A stretch of 40,525 nucleotides of DNA, taken from an uncultured beta proteobacterium. Lineage in GTDB: Bacteria; Pseudomonadota; Gammaproteobacteria; Burkholderiales; Burkholderiaceae_C. The notes beneath the pieces are model-generated. The model was not told the DNA's origin and did no database searches. It was given only the letters and a program-made list of their open reading frames with translations. A program made the position numbers and the translations under genes. Of this stretch, positions 1-7,852 are shown one piece after another. Where the stretch lies: contig CAJAVE010000095.1 of NCBI GenBank assembly GCA_903945325.1, forward strand, positions 1 through 40,525, in the 5' to 3' direction. Within the stretch, counting starts at the first letter, position 1, and every line of letters starts with the position of its first letter.

Positions 1-93
1 GCGCGCGGCCTCACGCTGTTTGATGTGGCACGTGGCCGGGTGGAGAAAGACCTGGCCCAGTGGCAAGGGCTGTGTCACTGGCTTGACACGTGA
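1..93 (+). CDS. C-terminal end of a probable ParA-family ATPase (partial)
   Basis: An open frame enters from the left edge and ends at TGA 91-93, giving 30 residues that include GLTLFDV and KDLAQWQ. This resembles the C-terminal end of short ParA/MinD-type partition ATPases of Burkholderiales as I remember them, which commonly finish with a GLT-FD stretch and a KDL-QW motif. No Walker motif is visible because it would lie outside the window. The call is inference from a short tail; it could be another protein. The next gene starts 28 bases downstream on the same strand. Confidence 0.4.
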   Translation, partial: ARGLTLFDVARGRVEKDLAQWQGLCHWLDT

Positions 94-121
94 ACGCAGC
101 TTGGCACCCTACAGTGCCTTC

Positions 122-577
122 ATGAAAATTTTCCAAACCCTTGCAGAGTTGCCGCCCCTGGTCGGGCAGGAACTTGTCGTCAGCGACTGGATCACCATTA
201 CGCAGGAGCAGGTCAACCTGTTTGCGCAGGCCACTGGTGACCACCAGTGGATTCACGTGGACGTGGAGCGTGCCCAAGCCGGGCCGTTCGGCGCGCCGAT
301 TGCGCACGGTTTTTTCACCCTTTCTTTGTTGCCCCGATTCTTTGAGTCGTCAGTGCGCATTGAACAGACTCGAATGGGAGTGAACTATGGCCTCAACAAG
401 GTTCGTTTCATTGCGCCAGTTCCGGTAGGTAGCCGTCTACGCGCGCGCATGAAACTGCTGGCATGTGGCCCGATTGACAACGGTGGCATGCAAATGACAT
501 GGGAAGTGACGATTGAGCGCGAGGGCGCGACCAAGCCGGTGTGCATCGCCGAGTCAATCGCGCGCCACTACCCCTGA
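122..577 (+). CDS. MaoC-like (R)-specific hydratase / NodN-type protein
   Basis: This 151-residue protein fits the length of single hot-dog MaoC-like hydratases, which add water to trans-2-enoyl-CoA thioesters in the cytoplasm. The hydratase signature is visible at about residues 36-66: FAQATGD, then HVD, then GAPIAHGF, containing the Asp and His expected of the catalytic pair. I chose ATG 122 because upstream in-frame sequence overlaps the preceding gene and lacks family similarity. The 3' end overlaps the stop of the convergent trmL gene by 10 bases. The physiological substrate cannot be read from the sequence; some family members act in polyhydroxyalkanoate supply, others are uncharacterised NodN-like proteins. 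Confidence 0.85.
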   Translation: MKIFQTLAELPPLVGQELVVSDWITITQEQVNLFAQATGDHQWIHVDVERAQAGPFGAPIAHGFFTLSLLPRFFESSVRIEQTRMGVNYGLNKVRFIAPVPVGSRLRARMKLLACGPIDNGGMQMTWEVTIEREGATKPVCIAESIARHYP

Positions 578-1032
578 AACCCGGTCTGCCGCCAAGCCTC
601 GAATACCGTCACTGCGACGGCGTTGGACAGGTTTAGGCTGCGCTGACCCTCGACCATGGGCAGTTTCAGACATTGCTGGGGCGTAAAGTGGGCGCGTACA
701 GCCTCCGATAAGCCCCGTGTCTCGGCACCAAAAACCAGCCAGTCACCCCGTTGAAATGTAGTCTGGAACACCTGACCATTGCCCTTGGTCGTCAACGCAA
801 ACATGTGCTCGGGTGCGGGACGTTGTGATTCCAGAAAAGCCTCCCAATTGGCATGCCGATGCAGAGTGGCGTACTCGTGGTAGTCCAGCCCGGCGCGGCG
901 CATGTGTTTGTCGTCCATCGAAAACCCCAAAGGCTCGATCAGATGCAACTGACAACCCGTGTTGGCTGCCAGGCGGATGATGTTACCCGTATTGGGTGGA
1001 ATCTCGGGTTCGATCAGGACGATATGAAACAT
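568..1032 (-). CDS. trmL: tRNA (cytidine(34)-2'-O)-methyltransferase
   Basis: The 154-residue product is a minimal SPOUT-class methyltransferase of the TrmL (YibK) family, which methylates the ribose 2'-OH at wobble position 34 of leucine tRNAs using S-adenosylmethionine. Family motifs are complete: [15 protein letters not shown] near the N-terminus (residues about 7-21), GAETRGL at about 112-118, and the knotted cofactor loop with [17 protein letters not shown] near the C-terminus. Length matches the family. It lies 18 bases downstream of the ComF-type gene on the same strand, so the two are probably co-transcribed. Its stop overlaps the convergent MaoC-like gene. Confidence 0.95.
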   Translation of the reverse strand: MFHIVLIEPEIPPNTGNIIRLAANTGCQLHLIEPLGFSMDDKHMRRAGLDYHEYATLHRHANWEAFLESQRPAPEHMFALTTKGNGQVFQTTFQRGDWLVFGAETRGLSEAVRAHFTPQQCLKLPMVEGQRSLNLSNAVAVTVFEAWRQTGFQG

Positions 1033-1050
1033 GGGCCGTATTGTCGCGGC

Positions 1051-1746
1051 TTACTCGGTGCGCGCCAGTACCAGGGCGGTGATGTGGGCAGCTCCCGCTT
1101 GTCGCAGCGCCAGGGCTGCGGCGTGCAGCGAGGCGCCACTCGTCATGACGTCGTCTAGCAACACAATGCGACGCTGGGCTATCCGGTAGGTTTGCAGTGG
1201 ATCAACTGCATAGGCGTGTTGTACCGCTTGCAGCCGCTCGCTGCGGGCCAGGGTTCTTTGTGGTGGCGTATCGACCATGCGCAGCAACACGCCGTGGGCT
1301 ATTTTGGACGCATCGAGTGCACAAGCCAACACGTGTGCTTGGTTGTAACCCCGCTCCTGCAAGCGCTGGCGTGACAGTGGCATGGGAACCAGAACGTCTG
1401 CTGCGTCCAGCGCTGGTTCCACCCAAGGAGATGAGCGCAATAGTTGGGCAAAAGTCTGTGCCCATCCGGTGTACTGTCTGAATTTGAAATCAGCCACTAA
1501 CCGGGACCAGGGGTAGGCATACGGCACAGCAGCCAGGCATGCGTCCAACGGTGGAGGCGTCACGATGCAGGCGCCACATTGGCGCACGCCTGTCTGTACA
1601 GGCAGCGCGCAGGTCAGGCATCGGTGGGTCGGTTGGGCAAACGCGCCGACACAGGCTTCGCAGACCGGCTGCGACGGCCACGCATGGCAAACCGCGCACT
1701 GGCTGGGAATGCGTAGTGATATCCCTTGAACGAGTTGACGAAACAC
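1051..1746 (-). CDS. ComF family protein (phosphoribosyltransferase-like)
   Basis: The 231-residue protein has the two-part layout of ComF/GntX proteins: an N-terminal zinc-finger-like region with paired cysteines (CAVC, CEAC, CLTC, CGAC within about residues 17-60) and a C-terminal type-I phosphoribosyltransferase fold with the PRPP-binding loop VLLDDVMTSGAS at about residues 192-203. Family members are linked to DNA uptake in naturally competent bacteria, but the exact reaction is not established. The start is GTG at 1744-1746; no strong ribosome-binding site precedes it, so the exact start is uncertain. It is divergent from the BioC-like gene (47-base gap) and upstream of trmL. Confidence 0.9.
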   Translation of the reverse strand: MFRQLVQGISLRIPSQCAVCHAWPSQPVCEACVGAFAQPTHRCLTCALPVQTGVRQCGACIVTPPPLDACLAAVPYAYPWSRLVADFKFRQYTGWAQTFAQLLRSSPWVEPALDAADVLVPMPLSRQRLQERGYNQAHVLACALDASKIAHGVLLRMVDTPPQRTLARSERLQAVQHAYAVDPLQTYRIAQRRIVLLDDVMTSGASLHAAALALRQAGAAHITALVLARTE

Positions 1747-1793
1747 CCTGCCAATATACTCGTGGCGCTCAAGCCTTTACCCGTCCATCTGCT

Positions 1794-2699
1794 ATGTCGT
1801 ACCCAATGCCTCCCACCATTTCGCCCATTGCCGCCGCGCGTTGGGCGCGTGCGTTGCCCGACGCATCGCCTTGGCTGCACGAAGAGGTTGCTCGCCGCAT
1901 GGAAGAGCGCTTGCAGTGGATGAAACTCAAACCCCGCAAGTGGGTGCACTGGGAGCCACTACGTGGTGGTCAGCAAGCGCACGAACTGTTAGTGAACCGC
2001 TACCCCAAGTCCGAGTGTTACGTGGTGCACGGCATGGATGAATACACCCTGTCGGCCAAACGGCGATTGGCCCCGGCGTGGTTCAGTCTGTCTCGCTGGC
2101 TGGGTCCGGCGTTGCATTTTGGTGAACCTGCGCATCCTGCGGAGATGCTCTGGGCCAATATGGCACTGCACATGGCGGCGGACCCGCAGGGCTTGATCGC
2201 GCAGTGGCATCAGCTGCTAGCGGCCGACGGGTTTTTGATGTTCTCCTGTTTGGGACCCGACACGCTGCGGGAGTTGCGTGCAGTCTATGCCGCCAAAGGT
2301 TGGCCGCCGGCTTCGCACGCATTTACCGACATGCACGACTGGGGCGACATGCTGGTGAATGCGGGGTTTGCCGAACCCGTGATGGACATGGAGCGCATCA
2401 CCTTGACCTTTGCAACCGCTGAGCGACTTCTGGTGGAGTTGCGTGAGCTGGGGCGCAACCTGCACCCGCGCCGTTTTGGGGCGCTGCGTGGCCGGGCCTG
2501 GCATGCGCAACTGCTGACGGCGTTGTCACAATTGGCCCAGCCGGGTGACGATGGGCAATTGCGCCTGACTTTCGAGGTGGTCTACGGCCACGCATTCAAG
2601 GCTCCGCCAAGAATGACCGTGGGGCCAGAGATTAGGGTTTCTCTGGATGAAATGCGCGCTACTTTGCGCAAGGTCAAGAAAAATGACGCTTTCGATTGA
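1794..2699 (+). CDS. BioC-like protein with a degenerate SAM-binding loop
   Basis: This 301-residue protein aligns by eye with BioC (malonyl-ACP O-methyltransferase of biotin synthesis). It has the FSCLGPDTLREL stretch at about residues 150-161, close to the BioC FSTLGPDTL-EL signature, a LWANMALHMAADP segment at about 119-131 matching methyltransferase motif IV, and a C-terminal YGHAF segment. The glycine-rich motif I expected near residues 50-62 (LDLGCGTG-like) reads VHWEPLRGGQQAHEL, and the following acidic motif II reads VVHGMDEY. It may therefore bind SAM poorly or have another role. I chose ATG 1794 because in-frame upstream sequence runs antisense through the ComF-type gene. There are no biotin genes nearby. 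Confidence 0.75.
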   Translation: MSYPMPPTISPIAAARWARALPDASPWLHEEVARRMEERLQWMKLKPRKWVHWEPLRGGQQAHELLVNRYPKSECYVVHGMDEYTLSAKRRLAPAWFSLSRWLGPALHFGEPAHPAEMLWANMALHMAADPQGLIAQWHQLLAADGFLMFSCLGPDTLRELRAVYAAKGWPPASHAFTDMHDWGDMLVNAGFAEPVMDMERITLTFATAERLLVELRELGRNLHPRRFGALRGRAWHAQLLTALSQLAQPGDDGQLRLTFEVVYGHAFKAPPRMTVGPEIRVSLDEMRATLRKVKKNDAFD

Positions 2700-2752
2700 C
2701 TTTGGGGCTTGACACGCTGCGTCGAGTCTGATTTTTGCCGGGGTGGGTGGGC

Positions 2753-2758
2753 TACAAT
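2753..2758 (+). promoter_or_regulatory. Possible -10 element upstream of coxB
   Basis: In the 156-base gap before coxB, TACAAT at 2753-2758 is the best -10-like hexamer, about 100 bases before the start codon. A TTGACA at 2709-2714 is 38 bases upstream, too far to pair with it. The sequence at normal -35 spacing is a poor match. A weak call based on the hexamer and its position before a large operon. Confidence 0.3.
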
Positions 2759-2855
2759 AAATGCCAAACCGAGTTCTGGCCCTCCTTGTCTGTGCGTCGC
2801 CTACAGCACGTACGAGACACGGATTCGGCACTGTTCAATCTGATTCGACGAAGAA

Positions 2856-4049
2856 ATGACCAAGATGAAGAGCATTTTCAAACCATTGGCGTCACTGCTA
2901 CTCGCCATTTGTGCATGGGCTGGCACTGCTGCCTTCACACTGGCGCATGCGGTCAACGATCTGCCAGGTGGTCCCGCAGTGAATCAGTTGAACCTGCACC
3001 CACCGGCAACCAAGATTGCGCAAGAGCAGCACTGGCTGCATTGGTTCATGCTGATTGTTTGTACGGTGATTTTTGTGGCTGTGTTCTCGGTCATGTTTTA
3101 TTCCATCTGGAAACACCGCAAGTCCAAGGGGCACAAAGCGGCAAGCTTCCACGAGTCGGTGGTGGTTGAAATTGTCTGGACCGTCATTCCTTTTGTCATC
3201 GTGATTTTGATGGCACTGCCCGCGACCAAAGTGGTTGTGGCGATGAAAGACACTACCAATGCCGATCTGACCATCAAGGTCACGGGTATGCAGTGGAAGT
3301 GGGGCTATGACTATCTCAAGGGTGAGGGTGAAGGCATTGGCTTTGTTTCGTCCCTCGATCCTGCGCAGCGTGCCATGTCCGATGCGGGTGGCCCCAAGAA
3401 AGGTGAGTCCGTCGATGATTACCTTCTGAAGGTCGATAAACCGTTGGTGGTGCCAGTTGGCAAGAAGGTGCGCATCATCACGACCGCAACCGATGTGATC
3501 CATGCTTTTGCCGTGCCCTCGTTCGGCATTAAACAGGATGCGATTCCCGGCTTTGTTCGCGACACGTGGTTCCGGGCTGAACAAACAGGTGATTTCCATG
3601 GTCAGTGCCAGGAGTTGTGCGGCAAAGAGCATGCCTACATGCCCATCCATGTGAAGGTTTTGTCGGCTGCCGACTACACCTTGTGGGTGGATGGCGAGAA
3701 AAAGAAAATGGCTGCCAAGGCGGATGATCCTGCAAAGGTCTGGACGCTGGCTGACATCACCAAGCGGGGTGAGAAGGTCTATGCTGCCAACTGCGCCGCC
3801 TGCCACCAGTCAAATGGCAAGGGCGCTGGCCCGATCAAGTCGTTGGATGCCGCTGCGGTCGTGCTCGATGCAGACAAAAGTAAGCAAATTGCTGTTCTGC
3901 TAAACGGTCAGAACAACGGTGCCATGCCTTCCTGGAAGGCATTGAGCGATACCGACATTGCGGCTGTGATCAGCTACACCAAGAACAACTGGTCCAACAA
4001 GACGGGCCAGGTCGTGCAACCAGCGGACGTGCTGGCTCTGCGCAAATAG
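2856..4049 (+). CDS. coxB: Cytochrome c oxidase subunit II with fused cytochrome c domain
   Basis: The 397-residue product is the electron-entry subunit of an aa3/caa3-type oxidase. It has an N-terminal signal-like segment (about 9-31), two membrane helices (about 61-84 and 101-122), then a periplasmic cupredoxin domain with the CuA ligand set H216, C251, E253, C255, H259 and M262. A class I cytochrome c is fused at the C-terminus, with heme motif CAACH at 313-317 and a likely axial methionine in GAMPSW (M357). Extra length over plain subunit II is explained by this domain. ATG 2856 is used; ATG 2865 is nine bases downstream and places the GAAG sequence at a better ribosome-binding distance, so either start is possible. 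It is the first gene of the oxidase operon. Confidence 0.96.
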   Translation: MTKMKSIFKPLASLLLAICAWAGTAAFTLAHAVNDLPGGPAVNQLNLHPPATKIAQEQHWLHWFMLIVCTVIFVAVFSVMFYSIWKHRKSKGHKAASFHESVVVEIVWTVIPFVIVILMALPATKVVVAMKDTTNADLTIKVTGMQWKWGYDYLKGEGEGIGFVSSLDPAQRAMSDAGGPKKGESVDDYLLKVDKPLVVPVGKKVRIITTATDVIHAFAVPSFGIKQDAIPGFVRDTWFRAEQTGDFHGQCQELCGKEHAYMPIHVKVLSAADYTLWVDGEKKKMAAKADDPAKVWTLADITKRGEKVYAANCAACHQSNGKGAGPIKSLDAAAVVLDADKSKQIAVLLNGQNNGAMPSWKALSDTDIAAVISYTKNNWSNKTGQVVQPADVLALRK

Positions 4050-4109
4050 TCCGCGCCCGCCAAGCCCCAGCCGACTGACCGAATTTAGTGAATTGAGAAG
4101 GAAATCAGG

Positions 4110-5729
4110 ATGAGTGCCGTTCTAGACCACCACGACCATGCGCATGACGATCACGACCACCACGCCCCTACCGGCTGGCAGCGCTGGGTCTATGCGACCA
4201 ACCACAAGGACATCGGAACCCTGTATTTACTGTTTGCCTTCACCATGCTAATGGTGGGCGGCGTGCTTGCGTTGTTGATTCGCGCTGAGCTATTCCAACC
4301 CGGTTTGCAACTGATGCAGCCTGAGTTTTTTAATCAACTCACCACCATGCATGGTTTGATCATGGTGTTCGGTGCCATCATGCCGGCCTTCGTGGGCTTT
4401 GCGAACTGGATGATTCCGCTGCAGATTGGTGCGGCTGACATGGCCTTCGCCCGCATGAACAACTTTAGCTTCTGGTTGATGATTCCAGCCGGTCTGATGC
4501 TGGTGGGCTCGTTCTTCATGCCCGGTGGTGCACCTGCTGCCGGCTGGACACTGTACGCGCCACTGACACTGCAGATGGGGCCCTCCATGGATGCCGGCAT
4601 TTTTGCCATGCACATCCTCGGTGCAAGCTCCATCATGGGTTCCATCAACATCATCGTCACCATCCTGAATATGCGCGCGCCTGGCATGACGCTGATGAAG
4701 ATGCCCATGTTCTGCTGGACCTGGCTGATCACCGCCTACCTGTTGATCGCGGTGATGCCGGTGCTGGCTGGCGCAATCACCATGACACTGACCGATCGCC
4801 ACTTTGGCACCAGCTTCTTCAACCCCGCTGGTGGCGGCGACCCGGTGATGTACCAGCACATTTTCTGGTTCTTCGGCCACCCCGAGGTTTACATCATGAT
4901 CTTGCCAGCCTTCGGCATCATCAGTCAGGTGGTTCCGGCTTTTGCCCGCAAGAAGCTGTTCGGTTATGCCTCCATGGTGTATGCCACATCGTCTATTGCC
5001 ATCTTGTCCTTCATCGTGTGGGCTCACCACATGTTCACCACCGGCATGCCGGTGACTGGCCAGTTGTTCTTCATGTACGCCACCATGTTGATCGCGGTGC
5101 CCACTGCGGTGAAGATCTTCAACTGGATTGCCACGATGTGGCAGGGTTCCATGACTTTTGAGACCCCCATGCTGTTTGCGGTGGGTTTCATCTTCGTGTT
5201 CACCATCGGCGGCTTCACCGGCCTGATGCCTGCGGTTGCTCCGATTGATATCCAGTTGCAGGATACGTACTACATCGTCGCCCACTTCCACTACGTGCTG
5301 GTTGCAGGCTCGCTGTTTGCGATGTTCTCTGGCGCCTATTACTGGATGCCCAAGTGGACTGGCGTGATGTACAGCGAAACACGTGGACAGATCCACTTCT
5401 GGTGGTCGATCATTGCCTTCAATGTGACCTTCTTCCCCATGCACTTTCTGGGTCTGGCAGGGATGCCACGTCGTTACGCTGACTACCCAATGCAGTTTGC
5501 TGACTTCAATGCCGTTGCATCGGTCGGTGGTTTCTTCTTTGGCTTTGCCCAGGTGTATTTCTTCCTGGCTATCGTCTTGCCAGCCATGCGTGGCAAGGGT
5601 GAGAAAGCGCCACAGAAGCCCTGGGAAGCGGCTGAAGGTCTTGAGTGGGAGGTCCCATCTCCCGCACCGTTCCACACTTTTGAGACACCGCCCAAGCTGG
5701 ACGTAACTGCCACCAAGGTAATCGGTTAA
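4110..5729 (+). CDS. ctaD: Cytochrome c oxidase subunit I
   Basis: The 539-residue, twelve-helix catalytic subunit reduces O2 at the heme a3-CuB centre and pumps protons. All ligands can be placed: H81 and H394 for low-spin heme a, H392 for heme a3, and H257, H306 and H307 for CuB. The GHPEVY motif at 256-261 carries the cross-linked Tyr and the Glu of A1-type oxidases. D110 in the [12 protein letters not shown] stretch and K335 fit the D and K proton channels. The N-terminus has an unusual run of His and Asp (residues 7-18). A ribosome-binding sequence (AAGGAAATCAGG) precedes ATG 4110. It follows coxB by 60 bases with no evident terminator. Confidence 0.98.
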   Translation: MSAVLDHHDHAHDDHDHHAPTGWQRWVYATNHKDIGTLYLLFAFTMLMVGGVLALLIRAELFQPGLQLMQPEFFNQLTTMHGLIMVFGAIMPAFVGFANWMIPLQIGAADMAFARMNNFSFWLMIPAGLMLVGSFFMPGGAPAAGWTLYAPLTLQMGPSMDAGIFAMHILGASSIMGSINIIVTILNMRAPGMTLMKMPMFCWTWLITAYLLIAVMPVLAGAITMTLTDRHFGTSFFNPAGGGDPVMYQHIFWFFGHPEVYIMILPAFGIISQVVPAFARKKLFGYASMVYATSSIAILSFIVWAHHMFTTGMPVTGQLFFMYATMLIAVPTAVKIFNWIATMWQGSMTFETPMLFAVGFIFVFTIGGFTGLMPAVAPIDIQLQDTYYIVAHFHYVLVAGSLFAMFSGAYYWMPKWTGVMYSETRGQIHFWWSIIAFNVTFFPMHFLGLAGMPRRYADYPMQFADFNAVASVGGFFFGFAQVYFFLAIVLPAMRGKGEKAPQKPWEAAEGLEWEVPSPAPFHTFETPPKLDVTATKVIG

Positions 5730-5734
5730 TTGCC

Positions 5735-5848
5735 ATGATGACACCCGAGCAGAAAAAAGCCAATGCCAGAATGGGGTTGATTCTGGCGTCTATTGCCGTC
5801 TTGTTTTTTGTGGGTTTTATGGCCCGCATGGTGTTGCTTGGTAAGTAA
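5735..5848 (+). CDS. Small cytochrome oxidase assembly-type protein (37 aa)
   Basis: A 37-codon gene runs from ATG 5735 to TAA 5846-5848, five bases after ctaD and directly abutting the ATG of ctaG. The product has a short charged N-terminus (MMTPEQKKANAR), one predicted membrane helix at about residues 13-34 (GLILASIAVLFFVGF and onward) and a short basic tail. In Burkholderiales a small single-helix protein annotated as a cytochrome oxidase small assembly protein occupies this position; the match here is from memory of position, size and the TPEQKK start. A second ATG at 5738 is an alternative start. Its biochemical role is unknown to me. Confidence 0.8.
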   Translation: MMTPEQKKANARMGLILASIAVLFFVGFMARMVLLGK

Positions 5849-6451
5849 ATGATGGATCTGCGGCGTGAAAATTTCCTGATGGTGCGCAAGCTGACGGTCG
5901 TAACCGTTTGCATGTTTGCGTTCGGTTATGCGCTAGTGCCGATCTACAAGGCCATCTGTGAAATGACGGGTATCAATGTTTTGGCATTGGGCGACCGGAA
6001 TATTCCAGGAGCTACACCGGCGCCCTCCACGAATACCCAGGTGGACCTGACCCGAAGTATCACCATTGAATTTGATGCGAATGCCCGCGGTCCATGGGAA
6101 TTCAAGCCTGCGCAGCGTTCGGTTGAAGTTCACCCGGGTGAGCTGACGACAGTGATGTATGAGTTCCAGAATACGCAAAATCGTCGCATGTCGGCGCAGG
6201 CTATCCCCAGCTACGCGCCGCAGCAAGCGTCTGCGTATTTCAACAAGCTGGAGTGCTTTTGTTTCAACCAGTACACACTGGAGCCGGGCGAGAAGAAGTC
6301 CTGGCCTGTAGCCTTTGTGATTGATCCCAAGTTGTCCAAGGATGTGAAGACCATCACCTTGTCCTACACCTTCTTTGAGGTGGGCGGCAAAACGCCAGCT
6401 GCTCCGGTGGCCGTTGTGCCGTCTGATGTGGTGGCTGGGAATCATTCATGA
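5849..6451 (+). CDS. ctaG: Cytochrome c oxidase assembly protein CtaG/Cox11
   Basis: The 200-residue membrane-anchored copper chaperone delivers copper to the CuB site of subunit I. It has one N-terminal transmembrane helix (about residues 14-33) followed by a Cys in KAIC (C37), and a periplasmic immunoglobulin-like domain with the copper-binding CFCF motif at 136-139, set in LECFCFNQ. Length is normal for bacterial Cox11. The start codon follows immediately after the stop of the small upstream gene. The stop overlaps the DUF2970 start in an ATGA arrangement, indicating translational coupling. Confidence 0.96.
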   Translation: MMDLRRENFLMVRKLTVVTVCMFAFGYALVPIYKAICEMTGINVLALGDRNIPGATPAPSTNTQVDLTRSITIEFDANARGPWEFKPAQRSVEVHPGELTTVMYEFQNTQNRRMSAQAIPSYAPQQASAYFNKLECFCFNQYTLEPGEKKSWPVAFVIDPKLSKDVKTITLSYTFFEVGGKTPAAPVAVVPSDVVAGNHS

Positions 6452-6669
6452 CCGACAAAGCGGGTGGAACTGACACGCCGAATGCGCCTTCACTGTGGCG
6501 CAGTATCAAACTGGTGTCGTGGTCGTTCTTGGGTATTCGCAGTAACAGCGGGTACCAGCAGGATTTGTCCAAGGTGAGCCCCATGCATGTCGTGGCGGTC
6601 GGCCTGGTGGGCGCGCTGATGCTGGTGGTCGGTTTGATTGCGCTGGTCAATTGGGTCGTTGCAAAATAG
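6448..6669 (+). CDS. DUF2970 family small membrane protein
   Basis: The 73-residue protein has a soluble N-terminal half containing LWRSIKLVSWSFLGIR and one hydrophobic helix near the C-terminus (about residues 48-70). This is the pattern of the DUF2970 family, which in beta- and gammaproteobacteria sits between ctaG and the subunit III gene. Its start overlaps the ctaG stop by four bases. Function is not known; the position suggests a role in assembly or stability of the oxidase, which is inference only. Confidence 0.88.
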   Translation: MTDKAGGTDTPNAPSLWRSIKLVSWSFLGIRSNSGYQQDLSKVSPMHVVAVGLVGALMLVVGLIALVNWVVAK

Positions 6670-6684
6670 TTTTAGGAGAGACTT

Positions 6685-7566
6685 ATGAGTTCAACAACAC
6701 ACGGCGCAACACCGTACTACTTTATCCCGGGTCCCTCGCGCCATCCTGCCATGGCTGCCTTTGGACTGTTCTTTGTCATTCTCGGTGCGGGCCAGTGGGT
6801 CAACGGTTCGGAGTGGGGTAAATATGCACTGGCCTTTGGTATGGTCTGGTGGCTCACTGTGCTGTACCAATGGTTCAGCCAGTCCATCGCCGAGAGCCAA
6901 GGGGGTCAATACGGACACAAGATTGACATCTCCTATCGCTGGAGCATGACCTGGTTCATCTTCTCTGAAGTGATGTTTTTCGGTGCCTTCTTCACGGCAT
7001 TGTGGTGGGCGCGTGCGCACTCGGTGCCTGCTTTGGGAAGTCTGGATAACGCCCTTTTGTGGCCCAATTTCAAAGCGGTCTGGCCCAGTCTGGCGGCAGG
7101 GGCAACTGCATCTCCTGCAGGCATTGTTGAGCCGTTTACCACCATGGGCCCATTCTGGTTGCCGACCATCAACACGGCCTTGTTGCTGACTTCCGGTGTG
7201 ACGTTGACGATTGCCCACCACGCGCTGGTATCCGCAAACCGCAGCAAGACGATCGGGTTCATGTGGATCACCGTGCTTCTGGGTGTGGCGTTTCTCTGCG
7301 TGCAAGGCTACGAGTACTACCATGCCTACACGATGTATAACTTGAAGCTCACCTCGGGCGTGTTTGGCTCTACCTTCTACATGTTGACCGGCTTCCACGG
7401 TTTCCACGTGTTTGTGGGTATGCTGATGCTCTTGTTTATCACGCTGCGCCTGCAAAAAGGTCACTTCACACCGGAGCGGCACTTTGGTTTCGAGGGCGCT
7501 GCCTGGTACTGGCATTTTGTGGACGTGGTCTGGCTCGGGTTGTACATCCTGGTGTACTGGCTCTGA
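6685..7566 (+). CDS. ctaE: Cytochrome c oxidase subunit III
   Basis: The 293-residue protein has the seven-helix profile of subunit III, which binds lipid and stabilises the oxygen-reduction core. Recognisable stretches are PYYFIPGPSRHP near the N-terminus, FIFSEVMFFGAFF around residues 91-103, GVTLTIAHHAL around 175-185, and the C-terminal helix pair with GFHGFHVF and AAWYWHFVDVVWL. A ribosome-binding sequence (TAGGAGAG) precedes ATG 6685. It is the last gene of the first oxidase transcript: a strong hairpin terminator follows 24 bases after its stop codon. Confidence 0.97.
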   Translation: MSSTTHGATPYYFIPGPSRHPAMAAFGLFFVILGAGQWVNGSEWGKYALAFGMVWWLTVLYQWFSQSIAESQGGQYGHKIDISYRWSMTWFIFSEVMFFGAFFTALWWARAHSVPALGSLDNALLWPNFKAVWPSLAAGATASPAGIVEPFTTMGPFWLPTINTALLLTSGVTLTIAHHALVSANRSKTIGFMWITVLLGVAFLCVQGYEYYHAYTMYNLKLTSGVFGSTFYMLTGFHGFHVFVGMLMLLFITLRLQKGHFTPERHFGFEGAAWYWHFVDVVWLGLYILVYWL

Positions 7567-7590
7567 TAAGCCGCCCGTTGCTGAATAGAC

Positions 7591-7617
7591 AAAGGCACCG
7601 CATGCGGTGCCTTTTTT
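7591..7617. terminator. Rho-independent terminator after ctaE, likely bidirectional
   Basis: A perfect palindrome GGCACCGCATGCGGTGCC at 7594-7611 is followed by six T residues (7612-7617) and preceded by AAA. It ends the coxB-ctaE transcript on the plus strand. The T-run touches the TAA stop of the convergent DUF2909 gene at 7616-7618, so the same hairpin can serve the minus strand, though with a shorter T-tract. Confidence 0.88.
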
Positions 7618-7837
7618 AACGCCCTTGCGGTATACCGGTGGGGTGGATGTAGCCCAGGCTCCAGGCGATGAGGATGCAGGCAAACAACACAATGGACAAT
7701 CCAACGCGCAGCCCCAATGCGCGGGCCATTTTTCGGGATGCGTCGTTTCCCTTCTGTCCGCCGCGCATCATAAAGAACAGGGCTGCGGCCAGGCTTGCCA
7801 GAATCGCGATGAATGCAATGGTTACAAGAATTGTCAT
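7616..7837 (-). CDS. DUF2909 family twin-transmembrane protein
   Basis: The 73-residue protein has two hydrophobic helices (about residues 2-23 and 46-64) flanking a basic loop (RGGQKGNDASRK). This is the pattern of the DUF2909 / twin transmembrane family found beside cytochrome oxidase genes in betaproteobacteria. It is the only minus-strand gene inside the oxidase locus and separates the structural genes from the assembly genes. I chose ATG 7837 because it gives a compact family-length product; its start lies 15 bases from the divergent surf1 start, so little room remains for promoters. Function is unknown. Confidence 0.85.
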   Translation of the reverse strand: MTILVTIAFIAILASLAAALFFMMRGGQKGNDASRKMARALGLRVGLSIVLFACILIAWSLGYIHPTGIPQGR

Positions 7838-7852
7838 GAGCAGGATTATCTG

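Noticed and set aside
1735..1760. TTGACG/TATACT promoter for the BioC-like gene
   Set aside because: The spacer is only 14 bases, and the sequence overlaps the ComF-type gene start without other support.
2709..2758. TTGACA at 2709 with TACAAT at 2753 as a coxB promoter
   Set aside because: The spacer is 38 bases, far from the 16-18 needed; only the -10-like hexamer was kept as a weak call.
4290..5744. Long open frame (484 codons) antisense to ctaD
   Set aside because: It lies wholly opposite a clear oxidase subunit I gene, is rich in His, Gln and Arg as expected of an antisense shadow, and shows no family motif.
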